A DNA stretch of 6,810 nucleotides, taken from contig CAKQNH010000256.1 in the NCBI GenBank assembly GCA_934255105.1, positions 1 through 6,810 of the forward strand, in the 5' to 3' direction. The position numbers and the translations under genes were made by a program. Shown in pieces: positions 5,654 to 6,810 of the stretch. The first letter of the stretch is position 1. Every line of letters starts with the position of its first letter. Source of the stretch: an uncultured Pirellulaceae bacterium. Lineage in GTDB: Bacteria; Planctomycetota; Planctomycetia; Pirellulales; Pirellulaceae. The notes beneath the pieces were generated by a model. The model searched no databases. It had not been told where the DNA came from and saw nothing but the letters and a program-made list of their open reading frames with translations.

Positions 5654-6691
5654 ATGTTGACGGCTATTTCTCGTCGGGGAATGACCCTGGTCGAATTGTT
5701 GGTGGTCATTGCCATTATCGGCATAGTCGTGGCACTGCTGCTACCAGCAGTGCAATCGGCGCGGGAGGCAGCGCGGCGAATGCAGTGCCAGAACCATCTC
5801 AAGCAGATCGGGCTGGCCATGCACAACTATCACAGCACGCACCGTTGTTTCCCCGCCGGGCGGATGCGGACCATGAGCGACGGACAAGGACGCTGTTTTT
5901 CGGCATATGCGCATCTGCTTCCGTTCTTGGAAGCGACGCCCCTGTACGACCAAATCAACTTCAATGCGAATCCCGATGATCCCGCGGCGAACGGCATCCC
6001 CTTGAGTCAGACCATCCCGTTCTTTCTCTGCCCCAGTGATTCGAGTCGAGTGCTTCAGTCCAACACTGTCAATGGCGTGATCGTGAACAGCGCGGTCCAC
6101 AATTATCCGCTCAACACTGGCACAACCTACCCGTTATCGCCTCGAAATCCTAGCGGCGTTCCCGTGACCGGTGTGTTCTTTGAGAATTCGTGGCTTCGGT
6201 TGGCAGAGATCACCGATGGCACAAGCAGCACCGTTTGCATCAGTGAGACGATCAAGGCCGAAGGTGGCCCCAGCACCTGGGATGGAGCGAGCCGGACCAA
6301 TGGCTTCGTGCTCACGGTTGGAAACGACAACGCCACGAACGGACCGGAACTTACCGACTACGCGAGCCAGTGCCATCAAGCGGGCCTCTTGCTGCAACAG
6401 ACACGCGGCAGCCGTTGGCTATACGGCGCACCAGGCCACTCCATGTACAACCACATGCGTCCCCCAAATGACCGCGACATCGATTGTCGCGGTGGATTAC
6501 CCCACAGCACGCGTACGAATTTCTGGTGGGATCGCCTGTCGCTGAATGTTGCCGCGCGAAGCCGACACCCCAGCGGAGTAAATACCCTATGCTGCGACGG
6601 ACACGTTCAGTTCGTTGGCAACACCGTCGATGCCTTGGTGTGGCAATCGCTTGGGAGCAGAAATAGCGGCGAAGTGGTAGGTGTGTTCTGA
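5654..6691 (+). CDS. DUF1559 family prepilin-like protein
   Basis: This 345-residue protein starts with a short basic leader and a type IV prepilin signature, RRG|MTLVELLVVIAII, with cleavage expected after G9 and Glu at mature position 5 (E14). Residues about 12-33 form the hydrophobic N-helix, followed by the very typical LLLPAVQSAREAARR. Further family landmarks are LAMHNYHSTHRCFPAG (55-70), LLPFLEATPLYDQINFN, FFLCPSD, ITDGTSSTVCISE and, near the end, the H-x9-DG motif (H305 to D315-G316). Length is normal for the family (about 300-400). Such proteins are thought to be pseudopilin-like and inserted in the membrane after prepilin peptidase processing; their precise role is unknown. Met replaces the usual Phe at mature position 1, which is tolerated. 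The gene has its own promoter and is divergent from the amidohydrolase genes. GTG 5645 is an alternative start. Confidence 0.95.
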   Translation: MLTAISRRGMTLVELLVVIAIIGIVVALLLPAVQSAREAARRMQCQNHLKQIGLAMHNYHSTHRCFPAGRMRTMSDGQGRCFSAYAHLLPFLEATPLYDQINFNANPDDPAANGIPLSQTIPFFLCPSDSSRVLQSNTVNGVIVNSAVHNYPLNTGTTYPLSPRNPSGVPVTGVFFENSWLRLAEITDGTSSTVCISETIKAEGGPSTWDGASRTNGFVLTVGNDNATNGPELTDYASQCHQAGLLLQQTRGSRWLYGAPGHSMYNHMRPPNDRDIDCRGGLPHSTRTNFWWDRLSLNVAARSRHPSGVNTLCCDGHVQFVGNTVDALVWQSLGSRNSGEVVGVF

Positions 6692-6726
6692 ACCGCGAGA
6701 TCTGAGTCACTAGCGGTGCGTTCGAC

Positions 6727-6810
6727 TAGTCATTAGTCATTAGTCATTAGTCATTAGTCATTAGTCATTAGTCATTAGTCATTAGTCATTAGTCATTAGT
6801 CATTAGTCAT
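6727..6810. repeat. Perfect heptamer array TAGTCAT x12, cut by the window edge
   Basis: Twelve exact, uninterrupted copies of TAGTCAT fill 6727-6810 and continue to the last base, so the true copy number is unknown. The array begins 36 bp after the DUF1559 stop codon. It is far more homogeneous than the array at 1644-1724, which implies recent expansion or active homogenisation. It contains TAG in register, but no ORF enters it. Comparable heptanucleotide arrays are known from filamentous cyanobacteria (STRR sequences); any relation is only by analogy. Confidence 0.97.

Noticed and set aside
5416..5979. Plus-strand 187-codon frame overlapping the DUF1559 start
   Set aside because: It covers the promoter, ribosome binding site and conserved N-terminal helix of the DUF1559 gene in another frame; its translation shows no family features.
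6692..6717. Inverted repeat ACCGC/GCGGT after the DUF1559 stop as a terminator
   Set aside because: The stem is only five pairs with a 16-nt loop and no T run, so it is not distinguishable from chance.

Overview
The window looks like chromosomal DNA of a planctomycete, probably of the Pirellula/Rhodopirellula group. The main reasons are a DUF1559 prepilin-like protein, a family greatly expanded in Planctomycetota, moderate-to-high GC content, sparse gene packing, weak or absent Shine-Dalgarno sites at some starts, and many short tandem repeats between genes. No phage, transposase, CRISPR or RNA gene was recognised.

Layout from left to right. Positions 1-350 hold a 27-bp direct repeat and no confident gene. 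A minus-strand pair follows in the order of transcription 5138->1824 and then 1640->351. The first gene encodes an exported 1104-residue double-module amidohydrolase. The second encodes an exported, possibly lipid-anchored 429-residue amidohydrolase-like protein. The 183-bp gap between them is filled with short-period repeats: an octamer array that runs over the stop codon of the first gene, nested palindromes including a perfect 11-bp-arm hairpin, and a mosaic heptamer array that ends three bases before the start codon of the second gene. From 5139 to about 5650 lies a divergent intergenic region with a good sigma-70-like promoter on the plus strand and two possible minus-strand gene remnants or small ORFs. 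It drives a 345-residue DUF1559 protein (5654-6691, plus). The window ends inside a perfect heptamer array, 12 copies of TAGTCAT and still running at the edge.

How the genes fit together. The amidohydrolase pair contributes three amidohydrolase-like modules, but only the C-terminal half of the large protein keeps the HxH, His, His and Asp metal-binding set. The other two modules keep the fold signatures (beta-sandwich strands, PG-[LI]-I-type turn, C-terminal 'PA..LG...-G.L..G..A' motif) but have lost the metal ligands. Both proteins carry export signals, so the likely picture is a periplasmic or envelope hydrolase of unknown substrate, with one catalytic module and two non-catalytic ones. From memory, a similar large/small pair is common in Bacteroidetes, which would make the ligand loss a property of the family and not recent decay. 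The DUF1559 gene is transcribed separately and shows no evident functional link to the pair.

The strongest unexplained signal is the set of three short-period arrays (period 7, 8 and 7) placed exactly at gene boundaries. One sets the end of a protein, one forms a leader directly upstream of a start codon, and one follows a gene's 3' end.
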